Made by a program: the position numbers and the translations under genes | Origin: Emticicia fluvialis | GTDB taxonomy: Bacteria; Bacteroidota; Bacteroidia; Cytophagales; Spirosomataceae | Assembly (NCBI RefSeq): GCF_024793945.1 | Contig: NZ_JANUSD010000013.1 | Coordinates: forward strand, 109,626-173,625 | Direction: 5' to 3' | Length of the DNA stretch: 64,000 bases | Shown: piece after piece, positions 8,303-16,878 of the stretch | Position numbering within the stretch: position 1 is the first letter of the stretch | Layout of the letters: each line of letters begins with the position of its first letter | Notes under the pieces: generated by a model | What the model saw: the letters and a program-made list of their open reading frames with translations, nothing else | The model's database searches: none | What the model was told of the DNA's origin: nothing

Positions 8303-10165
8303 TTAATTTTCAGGTGTTAAGTTCTTTGGTTGCTGTCCTTTGCTGGCGGCTGTGGTACGGTAGCTGGTATTCATAATCTGTACGGCATATTCTTTACGTT
8401 TCACCTGGCCGTTCAGGTACTTCTCTATCAGCAACGAGGCTATCGGTGCAGCCGCGCGTGCTCCCCAGATACCATTCTCAACCACTACGGCAATAGCAAT
8501 TTTAGGATTTACCCTTGGGGCAAATGCAATAAAAAGAGAGTGGTCGCCTCCCTTTTTGTTTTGTGACGTACCTGTTTTGCCGCAAACCTCAATGCCTTCT
8601 ATGCGCGCCACACGGCCTGTGCCGCTTTCAACCACGGCATACATGCCATTTACCACAGGCTCAAAGTATCGGGCGTCTACACCTGTCTGATGTACTTTTA
8701 CCAGGTCAGGTTTTACACCTCCTTTGGGTTGCCCCACACCTTTTATCAGGTGAGGTGTTACCCAATATCCCCGATTCGCCAATGCTGCGCACAGGTTAGC
8801 CAGTTTCAGTACGTTTACTCCCAGTTCTCCTTCGCCGATACTCAATGAATAAATATTTGAGAATTTCCATTCGTTTTTGCCATACACTTTATCGTAACGC
8901 TCAACACTTGGCAAAAGCCCGGCTTTTTCGCCCGGCAGGTCTATACCCAGTTTAATACCGAAACCAAATTTCTCCATCATGGTATGCCATACAGCAAGGC
9001 CTTCACGCGCCGATATAAACGGGTTAGATTCGTTATTATTACCAATTATTTTCTTGAAAACATTAAAGAAATAAGGGTTACATGAGCTTTGAATGGCATT
9101 ATGCAGGTTGGCGGTATGCAATGCAGAGTGCCCATGACAGGCCATTGGAGACGGGTAACCCGTAAATGACGTAGTAGGTGTAATGACGCCCTCCTGCAAT
9201 GCAACGGCTGCCTGCACCAGCTTGAACGTTGAACCCGGGCGATAGAACGAGTTAGTTACCCGGTTGATTAGCGGCTTATCGGGGTTTTTTGACAGCTCTC
9301 TGAATTTTGTAGAAAAAAGTTTACCCGACAGCTCGTTGGGGTCATAGGTAGGGTAAGAGCCCAGCGTCAGAATTTCGCCGGTATTGGGTTCAATAGCCAC
9401 CACACCCCCCACCTTGTTCTGGAAAAGGCTGTCGGCAAACTGTTGTAAGCCCATGTCAACCGTTGAGTGCAAGTCTTTACCAATTACTGCCAGTGTATCA
9501 AAGCTGCCACCGCCATACGCCCCTTTCTCTTCTCCTTTTACGTTAACAAGCGTAAAGCGCGTGCCTTTCTGGCCGCGTAAGTCAAGCTCATATTCTTTCT
9601 CCAGCCCTGTAAGGCCTATGTAATCTCCTTTGCGGTAGTATTTATTATCTCCCTGGGCTTCGTATTGCGTTTTTGATAACTCACCTATATACCCAAGTGC
9701 ATTGGCCATAGTAGCCGCCGGATAAGTGCGGAAAAACGACTGCTCAAAATTAAAGCCAGAGAAATTCACCATGGCGTCGGCCACTTTTGCGTAGTCTTCT
9801 TTTGATAATTGTCTGATAAAGATTGAGGCTTTGTTGACCGAATATTCTTTGGCCACACGCATGGTGCTGTCAAAGAATTTTCGGGTAATGCCAAACAGGT
9901 TGCAAAAGGTAAGCGTATCCATGGGCTTCACCTTGCGTGGTGTTACATACATATCATATACCTCTACATTGGCTACCAGTAGTTTTCCGTTGCGGTCATA
10001 TATTTGCCCGCGTAACGGTATCTGTATGTTTTTTCTGATGGCATTGCTAGAACCCAGCGAACGGTAGCGGTCGTCAATAACCTGTAAATAAAGTAATCTT
10101 GAGATGTAAATCAGAAGAACTGTAAAAAATATAAAAAGTATGGTTGTTTTACGATTTTCGAGCAT
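8303..10165 (-). CDS. mrdA: Penicillin-binding protein 2 (elongasome transpeptidase)
   Basis: This 620-residue protein has one N-terminal membrane anchor (residues 8-28), a PBP dimerisation domain and a C-terminal transpeptidase. The active-site Ser312 lies in STFK, followed by an SCN (SxN) motif and KTGTS (KTG). This is the class B high-molecular-weight PBP2 that crosslinks lateral-wall peptidoglycan with RodA and MreB. The usual neighbours mreB, mreC, mreD and rodA are not beside it, so this copy stands alone as a monocistron with its own terminator. The long lysine/glutamine-rich tail after the transpeptidase is unremarkable. Confidence 0.92.
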   Translation of the reverse strand: MLENRKTTILFIFFTVLLIYISRLLYLQVIDDRYRSLGSSNAIRKNIQIPLRGQIYDRNGKLLVANVEVYDMYVTPRKVKPMDTLTFCNLFGITRKFFDSTMRVAKEYSVNKASIFIRQLSKEDYAKVADAMVNFSGFNFEQSFFRTYPAATMANALGYIGELSKTQYEAQGDNKYYRKGDYIGLTGLEKEYELDLRGQKGTRFTLVNVKGEEKGAYGGGSFDTLAVIGKDLHSTVDMGLQQFADSLFQNKVGGVVAIEPNTGEILTLGSYPTYDPNELSGKLFSTKFRELSKNPDKPLINRVTNSFYRPGSTFKLVQAAVALQEGVITPTTSFTGYPSPMACHGHSALHTANLHNAIQSSCNPYFFNVFKKIIGNNNESNPFISAREGLAVWHTMMEKFGFGIKLGIDLPGEKAGLLPSVERYDKVYGKNEWKFSNIYSLSIGEGELGVNVLKLANLCAALANRGYWVTPHLIKGVGQPKGGVKPDLVKVHQTGVDARYFEPVVNGMYAVVESGTGRVARIEGIEVCGKTGTSQNKKGGDHSLFIAFAPRVNPKIAIAVVVENGIWGARAAAPIASLLIEKYLNGQVKRKEYAVQIMNTSYRTTAASKGQQPKNLTPEN

Positions 10166-10356
10166 TCGTATTGTAATTGTTTAAAGCACAATACGAAATT
10201 AGCTAAGTTTTGGTTAATATTCTTGCCTGGATGCAGAATATTTTTCTGGCTTGCAGAAAGCCTGAACCGCCACTATTGTAGTTGGGGTATGCTATTTACC
10301 CGGCTGTGTGTGCAAATTTAAGTTATATGTTGAAGTGCACAAGTTATAAAGTATAA

Positions 10357-10447
10357 AAGCAGAGAGAAGCAGCCCGTTTCAGTTAAAGGACATTAATTAC
10401 CGGGTTTTTTGTGTGGATACCCTGCTTCTCTGCTAATGCTTTTTTAT
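10357..10447 (+). ncRNA. Possible structured small RNA or long-stem terminator
   Basis: The otherwise gene-free 10166-10474 stretch contains a long inverted repeat: GCAGAGAGAAGCAG (10359-10372) pairs with CTGCTTCTCTGC (10422-10433) with a two-base bulge. An inner CCCG/CGGG helix lies between, and a T-rich tract follows (10439-10445). The plus strand has no annotated gene ending here, so a short independent transcript is possible. The rest of 10166-10356 would hold the PBP2 promoter. The 10-mer TTGTGTGGAT inside it also occurs in the two units near 63.1-63.3 kb. It could be a 6S-like RNA, but length and pairing do not prove that. Confidence 0.35.
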
Positions 10448-10474
10448 GGATGGGATGGGATTCAATCATATTAA

Positions 10475-10669
10475 TTATTTGGTGTCTGACAGGGCTATTA
10501 AGTTGAGGTATGTGGGTTTCTGATAGCCCATTTTGGCAATAGTTACTTTCACTTTTTTAATGGCTTGTTTTTTATTGGAAGCCGGCAGAAAATCGTGCAT
10601 CTTGAAGTCGATACCTTCAGCCATAAATTCATAAATTTTCATACTCAAATCTAATTTAGCGGTTTGCAT
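10475..10669 (-). CDS. Small hypothetical protein (64 aa)
   Basis: A 64-residue soluble, lysine-rich ORF with ATG start. It begins MQTAKLDLSMKIYEF and contains a basic helix NKKQAIKKVKV. No domain is recognised. It lies 87 bases downstream of the second XRE/S24 regulator on the same strand, so it may be read from that promoter. Length and isolation leave room for doubt, but the composition is protein-like. Confidence 0.45.
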   Translation of the reverse strand: MQTAKLDLSMKIYEFMAEGIDFKMHDFLPASNKKQAIKKVKVTIAKMGYQKPTYLNLIALSDTK

Positions 10670-10756
10670 TTTTCTGGATATTTTAGAATTAATAGATATT
10701 TTAAAAATGATTTTAATAATCAGCCAGCCTTAACGAGGTCCTTACTATCGATATAA

Positions 10757-11542
10757 TCACAACTTCATGTTTAACTTAATGGTATTTACATCGCTCTGAA
10801 TGCTCTGTAAAACCGAGAAAAGTAAATCTGAAGGTTGTGTGTCGGCAGGGTTTATGCTGCAGACAAACTCCCATATTTCGAAAACTTCTTTAAATGGTAA
10901 TTTATATGGTGCGTAATACGTATTATCAGAGTGTAACATTAAGTACCCGTCGGCTTTGTTAAACCGGTGAATTCTTTTATAAACCAGGCCATCGTTTTGT
11001 GTAAGTATCACATAGGTTTTACCGTCTTTTATATCGGCGAGGTTTTCCAGGTATTTACCTATCACAAAAGCACCTTTTTCAAGCGGGGGCATAGAGTCTC
11101 CTACAATCGGGAAACCCCTGTATTTACCGTTGGCAATGTAAGGCAGAGATATGCGGGGCAGATTCTGTATAAAGCCGGGGTCGTTATAGCCGCTCAGGTA
11201 ACCTGCCGAGGCTTTTACCGGTACCAGCTCAATCATATCATTGCCTTGTTCATCAACCATAATCGGAAACAACACCCGTTTGCCGCCTATTTCCATCAGG
11301 CTTTGAGGGTCGGTTACAGTAGTCAGGTCAATTGTTATCAATGCATCTATTGACACGCCAAAAAACTTTGCTATATTTGTCAGACCATCAATGGTTGGAG
11401 AAGATTTGCCCTCTTCCCATGACCCCAGCGTGGTTCTGGGTACATTGAGCGTTTCTGCCAATGCACCCTGGCTTAATTCTTTCAGCTTACGTAAATGAGC
11501 TATATTGAGTGAAAGCAAAGTTTTGTTTGTACCTGTCTTCAT
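10757..11542 (-). CDS. Second LexA-like repressor (XRE HTH + peptidase S24)
   Basis: I start this at the ATG at 11542 (261 residues, MKTGTNKTLL). The longer frame begins at a TTG and would place palindromic operator-like DNA inside the coding region. The XRE domain covers about residues 12-65 (ELSQGALAETL, with turn residues VPRTTLGSWE). The S24 domain keeps the Ala113-Gly114 cleavage bond in KASAGY, Ser150 in GDSM and Lys189 in VYKRIH. It closely resembles the regulator beside dinB throughout the protease half, so the two are probably paralogues. Different upstream palindromes suggest a different regulon. The 64-residue ORF downstream may be co-transcribed. Confidence 0.85.
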   Translation of the reverse strand: MKTGTNKTLLSLNIAHLRKLKELSQGALAETLNVPRTTLGSWEEGKSSPTIDGLTNIAKFFGVSIDALITIDLTTVTDPQSLMEIGGKRVLFPIMVDEQGNDMIELVPVKASAGYLSGYNDPGFIQNLPRISLPYIANGKYRGFPIVGDSMPPLEKGAFVIGKYLENLADIKDGKTYVILTQNDGLVYKRIHRFNKADGYLMLHSDNTYYAPYKLPFKEVFEIWEFVCSINPADTQPSDLLFSVLQSIQSDVNTIKLNMKL

Positions 11543-11548
11543 GTTCTG

Positions 11549-11583
11549 CCGATATTTTCGGATTATTGTGCCGAAATCTTCGG
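11549..11583. promoter_or_regulatory. Paired operator-like palindromes upstream of second S24 regulator
   Basis: Two 13-base near-palindromes, CCGATATTTTCGG (11549-11561) and CCGAAATCTTCGG (11571-11583), sit 22 bases centre to centre. They are 7 and 29 bases upstream of the chosen ATG. Spacing of about two helical turns is typical of cooperative repressor sites. Autoregulation by the adjacent XRE protein is the simplest reading. Confidence 0.5.
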
Positions 11584-11608
11584 CAATAATAAATACTATT
11601 TTTTTATC

Positions 11609-11648
11609 TTCCAAATAGTATTGGAAAAAATTTTATTTTTATTGGAAA
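11609..11648. promoter_or_regulatory. TTCCAA/TTGGAA inverted repeat
   Basis: TTCCAAATAGTATTGGAA (11609-11626) is a palindrome of TTCCAA and TTGGAA arms, and a further ATTGGAA occurs at 11641-11647. It lies further upstream of the second S24 regulator and before the start of the intergenic gap to the next gene. It may be a second operator type or the site of another regulator. Confidence 0.35.
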
Positions 11649-11675
11649 TTTTTCTGATAATGTCCTTAGATGATT

Positions 11676-12572
11676 CTATGGCTTTAAAATAGCATCGTAT
11701 ATATATAGCGTTGCGGCTTTATAGTCGTCAGGGCAGAAGTAGGCTCTGATGCCTTTAGATGTTGATTCAACCCAGAAGGGGTTTTGGGTCATGGGGGCGC
11801 CTGTGGGCGACCATAATCTGACTGGTACCTGATGCACCGGGCGATGGTCTTTCAGGCTAATAAGGTCAAAACCGCCTAAACGGATTGTGTGCCCATTATG
11901 GCTGTAACGCTGCAAGCCTGAGCAAATAGTCAGGTTCTGGCCCACATAGTGGCAGTCCTGGTAGTCGATATAAAATGACGGGTTAGCTATGCGTAGTTTT
12001 TCCGGCGATTCGCCTGTGTTTTTTACTTTGCCTCTACGTGTGAGTTTCCATTCATAGAAATTTCTTGAGCCCCAGCTAATGCCAGACAGCGTGTGGCTGC
12101 CGGTGTTATGCACAATGCCCCCGATATGGTCTTTAAAGCGCATTACTTCGGTTGCCTTCAGGGTAGCCGGGTTAACCTTATAGATGATAGACTGGCTGTT
12201 CGGGCGGTATTCGGCCACGGGTACCCAGATATACTCGCCGTCATAATCGATACCACCGGGATGATACATGGTGCCTTCGCCCAAAGTGATGCCGTCAATT
12301 AATTTACCGGTGGAGTCTATCTTGAACAAGTGGCCTGTTACATTGCCAGTACTTCCGTTTACAGGTGATGCTTTTACTTCAACTGAACTCAGATAAAAGA
12401 ACTCGCCGACTTTGACCATCCCCTGTGGGTGATAGGCAGAAAACTGCAAAGGTATAGCCACCACCTGTTGCCATTGGGTGTCGTTTTTTAATTTTTTTAT
12501 ATCGGTAATGAGGTTTTGCGCCAGCGAGCAAGCAGGGCATAACAGCGCAATGGCAATCAGTATGTAACGCAT
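11676..12572 (-). CDS. Secreted protein of unknown function, propeller-like (DUF6454-type)
   Basis: This 298-residue protein has a signal peptide (MRYILIAIALLCPACSLAQ, cleavage near residue 19). The mature part is rich in short beta-strand repeats with Gly-Asp/Trp turns, such as YHPQGMV, YHPGGIDYDGEYIWVP and DHIGGIVH. That pattern suggests a beta-propeller. I recall similar proteins filed as DUF6454, but this is from memory. No catalytic residues are identifiable. It is a single gene between the second S24 regulator and parC. Confidence 0.6.
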   Translation of the reverse strand: MRYILIAIALLCPACSLAQNLITDIKKLKNDTQWQQVVAIPLQFSAYHPQGMVKVGEFFYLSSVEVKASPVNGSTGNVTGHLFKIDSTGKLIDGITLGEGTMYHPGGIDYDGEYIWVPVAEYRPNSQSIIYKVNPATLKATEVMRFKDHIGGIVHNTGSHTLSGISWGSRNFYEWKLTRRGKVKNTGESPEKLRIANPSFYIDYQDCHYVGQNLTICSGLQRYSHNGHTIRLGGFDLISLKDHRPVHQVPVRLWSPTGAPMTQNPFWVESTSKGIRAYFCPDDYKAATLYIYDAILKP

Positions 12573-12611
12573 AGCAATAAATGATAGTTGAATGCTAATT
12601 GGGCAGAAATA

Positions 12612-12637
12612 TAAAAGGGGAAACCGAAATTTCCCCC
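12612..12637 (-). terminator. Terminator of parC
   Basis: GGGGAAA (12617-12623) pairs with TTTCCCC (12630-12636) around a 6-base loop. On the minus strand it is followed by TTTTAT. It lies about 30 bases past the parC stop. Confidence 0.6.
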
Positions 12638-12668
12638 AATTGTATCATTAAATTATAGTTACCTGTGG

Positions 12669-15284
12669 TTAAAATAATGCCAGTTGCCCGTCACTATCAT
12701 CAGTATTTTCAGTGGCGTCGGCCTCTGTTTGTGCATTGGTTTCTTCGGCCACTTCCTGCTTCACTTCCACCTCTTCTGGTTTTGGCTCAAGCATTTGTAC
12801 ATCCAGTATTTCAAATACGTTCAGTTTCTGACCAATGGCTTTCCAGCCTCTTACTTCAACAAACTCATCTACCAGAATGGTCTGGCTCTCGGCAGGCGAT
12901 TTTTTATCTGCCTTGGTTTTAACCTGTATCCTCGGGTGCTTGTCGACACTTACCGCCAGCATACTCGAGTTTTTGGTGTCTGTAATAAACAAGAATTTCT
13001 TATCTATGGTTGTGGTTTCAATCTTGAAGCGCTTAATGTAATAGGTTTTATGCTCGCCATCAAAATACAGACAAGAGATGATGCGCTCTGGCGAGAATTT
13101 TACCACTTCGGCAATTTCTTTTGGTTCGTACCGATTAGTCAATTCAAAGTTGGTCAATTCATACTGTCCGTCTTTATAAAGTACAAGTATGCGGTCTTCC
13201 GAACCAAAATTGCCCAGATATAATCCGTGCTCGTCGCGATTCAGCTTGCCTATTACGGCATCAAACCAGATGTCTACACCACCAAGGGTTGATTTTCCGG
13301 CCGATTTCATGATAATTTTTCTGACCGGAAACTTGGTAAGCACATTGCCCATCGAATTCCGGTTCTTGATGGCCAGAGCCGAGAAATCCCACTCAAATTG
13401 TTTCTTTTTAGCAGTTGAGTTGGCCGTCAGGTTTACGGTTACAATTTCTGCTTCGCCGTTGTCATTGGCTGTAAAGTATAGAATTTTCGATTTCGGATTC
13501 CCCATCGTCAGGTCATATTCCTTGTCGCGCGTAATGCCCGACACAAAGAAACGCTTGGCATAAGAGGTGCCCGACTTGGCATCTACATAAACTACATTGT
13601 AGATTTTTCGTTCATCATTTTTGCGGAACACCGAGCAATAGATGATGTCTTTACCTACAAAGACTTTATCCTGAATTTTGGTGATAATATACTTGCCGTC
13701 TCGTTTGAAAGCAATGATGTCGTCAATATCTGAGCAGTCCATTACATACTCATCTTTTTTGAGTCCATAACCTATAAAGCCGCCTTCGCGGTCTATATAT
13801 AGTTTCTGATTATTGGCGGCTACTACTGTGGCCTGTACGGCATCAAATTGTCTGATTTCAGTTTTACGCTCACGACCTTTTCCGTATTTACGAAGAATTT
13901 CTTTGTAGAAATCAATGGTATAGCGCACCAGATTCTGCAGGTTGTCTTCTACTTCTGCCAATTCCTGCTCCAGGCGACGCATCAGTTCATCGGCCTTGAA
14001 TGAGTCATATTTAGAGATACGCTTGATTTTGATTTCACACAAACGCAGGATGTCTTCCTCTACAATTTCGCGATAAAAATCTTTCTTAAACGGTTCAAGT
14101 CCTCTATCAATTGTTTCTATAACGGCTTCAAAGGTTTCGCACTCTTCAATGTCGCGGTATATTCGGTTTTCAATGAATATTTTCTCTAACGAGCTGTATA
14201 ATAATTTCTCTTTCAGTTCATGCTTCCTTATTTCTAACTCGCGTTTCAGCAGGTGCATGGTTTGCTGTGTAGCCAGACGCAGAATCTCACTAACGGTTAC
14301 AAAATGAGGTTTTTCCTCAATAATAACGCAGGCATTGGGCGAAATGGAAACCTCGCACTCTGTAAAGGCATACAGGGCGTCAATCGTAATGTCCGGCGAT
14401 GTATTCGGTGCCAGATGCACAATGATTGATACTTCTTTGGCGGTGTTATCCTCTACCTTCTTTATTTTTATTTTGCCGGTATCGTTGGCTTTGATGATAG
14501 AGTCAATGAGCGACGTAGTAGTTGTACCATAAGGTATTTCATTAATAATTAAGGTCTTTTTATCGGCCTCTGAAATCTTGGCTCTTACTTTTACCTTACC
14601 ACCGCGCAAACCGTCATTGTAGTTGGTTATGTCTATCATACCACCCGTCAGAAAATCAGGGTATATCTGAAACGGCTCTTTTCTGAGAAACGCCATGGCG
14701 GCCTCGCACACTTCTACAAAATTATGTGGCAGTATTTTGGTAGAAAGACCTACCGCAATACCTTCTACGCCCTGCACCAGTAGCAAAGGGAATTTAGATG
14801 GCAGGTTGATTGGCTCACGTTTCCGGCCGTCATAAGACATCTGCCATTCGGTGGTATCTTCATTGAAGAGTACATCGTTGGCAAATTTAGATAGCCTTAC
14901 CTCAATATAACGCGGAGCAGCAGCGCCGTCGCCGGTGCGGATATCACCCCAGTTACCCTGGGTGTCTAGCAGAAGGTTTTTTTGGCCTAAAGAAACAATG
15001 GCATCACCGATGGAGGCGTCTCCATGAGGGTGAAACTGCATGGTAGAGCCAATTACGTTTGCCACTTTGTTGAAGCGGCCATCGTCCATTTCTTTCAGGG
15101 CGTGCATTACGCGGCGTTGGACGGGCTTAAGCCCGTCTTCAATGGCCGGTACGGCTCGCTCCAGAATTACATAAGAAGCATAGTCGAGAAACCAGCTCTC
15201 GAACATGTCATCGATAACTTCTTTTTGGTGAAGCGGATCATATTCCGGATTTTCGTCATTCATGGGAATCAATTCAGAAAGCAT
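12669..15284 (-). CDS. parC: DNA topoisomerase IV subunit A
   Basis: The 871-residue product is a type IIA topoisomerase A subunit. The winged-helix domain has the HPHGD motif (residues 85-89), and catalytic Tyr126 lies in APRYIEVR. Tower/coiled coil (about 350-480) and a C-terminal beta-pinwheel follow. The GyrA-box QRRRGGKG is not seen, so ParC fits better than GyrA. At the usual quinolone-contact serine (E. coli ParC Ser80) the residue is Ala90, with Asp94 at the acidic position. The last ~40 residues are an acidic linker ending in QLALF, which resembles a sliding-clamp-binding pentapeptide. parE is not adjacent. The start at 15284 is used; Met8 is an alternative. Confidence 0.88.
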   Translation of the reverse strand: MLSELIPMNDENPEYDPLHQKEVIDDMFESWFLDYASYVILERAVPAIEDGLKPVQRRVMHALKEMDDGRFNKVANVIGSTMQFHPHGDASIGDAIVSLGQKNLLLDTQGNWGDIRTGDGAAAPRYIEVRLSKFANDVLFNEDTTEWQMSYDGRKREPINLPSKFPLLLVQGVEGIAVGLSTKILPHNFVEVCEAAMAFLRKEPFQIYPDFLTGGMIDITNYNDGLRGGKVKVRAKISEADKKTLIINEIPYGTTTTSLIDSIIKANDTGKIKIKKVEDNTAKEVSIIVHLAPNTSPDITIDALYAFTECEVSISPNACVIIEEKPHFVTVSEILRLATQQTMHLLKRELEIRKHELKEKLLYSSLEKIFIENRIYRDIEECETFEAVIETIDRGLEPFKKDFYREIVEEDILRLCEIKIKRISKYDSFKADELMRRLEQELAEVEDNLQNLVRYTIDFYKEILRKYGKGRERKTEIRQFDAVQATVVAANNQKLYIDREGGFIGYGLKKDEYVMDCSDIDDIIAFKRDGKYIITKIQDKVFVGKDIIYCSVFRKNDERKIYNVVYVDAKSGTSYAKRFFVSGITRDKEYDLTMGNPKSKILYFTANDNGEAEIVTVNLTANSTAKKKQFEWDFSALAIKNRNSMGNVLTKFPVRKIIMKSAGKSTLGGVDIWFDAVIGKLNRDEHGLYLGNFGSEDRILVLYKDGQYELTNFELTNRYEPKEIAEVVKFSPERIISCLYFDGEHKTYYIKRFKIETTTIDKKFLFITDTKNSSMLAVSVDKHPRIQVKTKADKKSPAESQTILVDEFVEVRGWKAIGQKLNVFEILDVQMLEPKPEEVEVKQEVAEETNAQTEADATENTDDSDGQLALF

Positions 15285-15326
15285 TATTTTAATGCAAATA
15301 TAGCAAAATATTGCCTATCAATAAGC

Positions 15327-15359
15327 AAAAAAGGACTTACGGTGCGTAAATCCTTTTTT
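15327..15359 (-). terminator. Terminator of sod
   Basis: A 14-bp stem with one mismatch (AAAAAAGGACTTAC / GTAAATCCTTTTTT) and a 5-base loop lies between the SOD stop and the parC start. It can act on the minus strand with its own T tract. Confidence 0.7.
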
Positions 15360-15385
15360 GGGTAATGGTACGAAATGTCTTTTTA

Positions 15386-16081
15386 TCAGGCTGCTTCAAA
15401 ATTTTCGCTTACCTTTTTCCAGTTCACTACATTCCAGAAAGCGTTAATATAATCGGCACGCTTATTCTGGTATTTAAGATAATAGGCATGCTCCCAAACA
15501 TCAATGGCCAATACAGGTGTGCCCTTGTCTGGAGCTACGTCCATCAGCGGATTATCCTGATTAGGCGTTGAGGTAATCTTTAGTTTTTTATTGGCATCTA
15601 CAATTAACCAGGCCCAGCCCGAACCAAAACGGGTGGTAGCTGCTTTGGCAAATTCTTCTTTGAATTTGTCGAAACTGCCAAAAGAGCTGTTAATAGCAGC
15701 CGCTAGTTTACCGGTAGGAGCGCCACCAGCATTCGGGCCGAGAATCTGCCAGAAAAAGGTATGGTTCCAGTGTCCGCCACCATTGTTTCTTACAGCTACC
15801 GGATGCTTGCTTATATCTTTCAATATATCAGTAAGGGCTGTTTTTTCAAGCGGGGTGCCTGCAATAGCCTTATTCAGGTTGTCTACATAAGCCTTATGGT
15901 GGCGGTCATGGTGAATCTCCATGGTTAGCTTATCTATATGGGGTTCAAGCTCATCGTTGGCATAAGGAAGCGGCGCCAGGGTGTACATGCCTTCAAAGCT
16001 GACAGGTTTTGCAAAAACATCACCCATTTTTAATAAAAAGGAGCTTCCGACGATTGCTTTGATGAAATCTTTTCTGTTCAT
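15386..16081 (-). CDS. sodA: Superoxide dismutase (Mn-type), with export-like N-terminus
   Basis: A 231-residue Fe/Mn SOD. Metal ligands are His57, His107, Asp194 and His198 (DVWEHAYY). The residue pattern GGGHWNH and Gln175 in NQDNPLM follow the Mn-type rather than the Fe-type, although cambialistic use is possible. A 26-residue N-terminal extension precedes the usual start. It contains NRKDFIK followed by a hydrophobic stretch and AKP, resembling a Tat-like or lipoprotein-free Sec leader with RK in place of RR. The enzyme is therefore probably periplasmic. It is transcribed alone, with its own terminator before parC. Confidence 0.9.
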   Translation of the reverse strand: MNRKDFIKAIVGSSFLLKMGDVFAKPVSFEGMYTLAPLPYANDELEPHIDKLTMEIHHDRHHKAYVDNLNKAIAGTPLEKTALTDILKDISKHPVAVRNNGGGHWNHTFFWQILGPNAGGAPTGKLAAAINSSFGSFDKFKEEFAKAATTRFGSGWAWLIVDANKKLKITSTPNQDNPLMDVAPDKGTPVLAIDVWEHAYYLKYQNKRADYINAFWNVVNWKKVSENFEAA

Positions 16082-16144
16082 GGTTTATGCAGGGATTTAT
16101 GGTAAAAGAATCTTTTTTGAATTTCGGTTCGTAAATATAAAAAC

Positions 16145-16873
16145 TTAAATCTTATTAACTTCATTAAAAAATGTTTCCAGTTTAAACAAATCTAGACTAC
16201 CGTTTGTTCTCACGCCACTGCACAAATCTAAACCATAAGGCTGCACACGGTCAATGGCTGCTCTTACGTTGGTGGCGTTCAGCCCACCTGCCAGAAATAC
16301 CGGTACCCGCGACTGCTCTACGATTTTCCGGCTCAAATCCCAGTTGTGTACACGGCCGGTGCCACCTAATTCTTTTACTGACAGGTTCGGATTGCCGGAG
16401 TCTAACAGAAGCGCATCTACGCTTTCGGCAATAGCCAGTGCCTCATCAATCGTGCTTTCATCAATTACATGTATTACCTGCACAATTTTTACTGCAGGTA
16501 TCTCAACCCTGAAGTCTTCATAAGTGCCATCTTCAAGGGCATCTACTATCTGTACTACATTACTATTGACGGCTCTCTGGTGTTCAATAATGGCTTTACT
16601 GCCGGTGCGGCTGGTTAATAAAAACGAGGCTATCGGTGGCGGGATTGTGGACACAATTTCCCGGATTAAGTCGTCCGGAATAGGGCCGGGGCCGCTGGGC
16701 ATTTTAGCCACAAGGCCTAGTGCCGACGCTCCGAAACTGATGGCCTCCTGTGCCTCCTGAACAGAACTGATGCAGCATATTTTAACACGAGGTATCAGGC
16801 TGGTCTTAGGCAGGGCTAATGGGGTTCCGGGGGTTGTCATGCTTGTAATTACATTAATGTGAAACTCGGGCAT
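16145..16873 (-). CDS. trpF: Phosphoribosylanthranilate isomerase-like protein
   Basis: This 242-residue TIM barrel has the TrpF start VKICCIS with catalytic Cys33, the phosphate-binding FLAGGLN block and catalytic Asp216 in DLCSGVR. It would convert N-phosphoribosylanthranilate to CdRP in tryptophan synthesis. There are no other trp genes here. It follows recR by 5 bases on the same strand, an unusual partner. A Cys replaces the usual Gly after KIC, and about 28 extra N-terminal residues precede the barrel, so this may be a TrpF paralogue. A Met12 start is an alternative. Confidence 0.72.
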   Translation of the reverse strand: MPEFHINVITSMTTPGTPLALPKTSLIPRVKICCISSVQEAQEAISFGASALGLVAKMPSGPGPIPDDLIREIVSTIPPPIASFLLTSRTGSKAIIEHQRAVNSNVVQIVDALEDGTYEDFRVEIPAVKIVQVIHVIDESTIDEALAIAESVDALLLDSGNPNLSVKELGGTGRVHNWDLSRKIVEQSRVPVFLAGGLNATNVRAAIDRVQPYGLDLCSGVRTNGSLDLFKLETFFNEVNKI

Positions 16874-16878
16874 TCATT

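Noticed and set aside
11543..11614. 24-residue N-terminal extension of the second S24 regulator
   Set aside because: It depends on a TTG start and would translate two near-perfect palindromes; the ATG at 11542 precedes the HTH at the normal distance.
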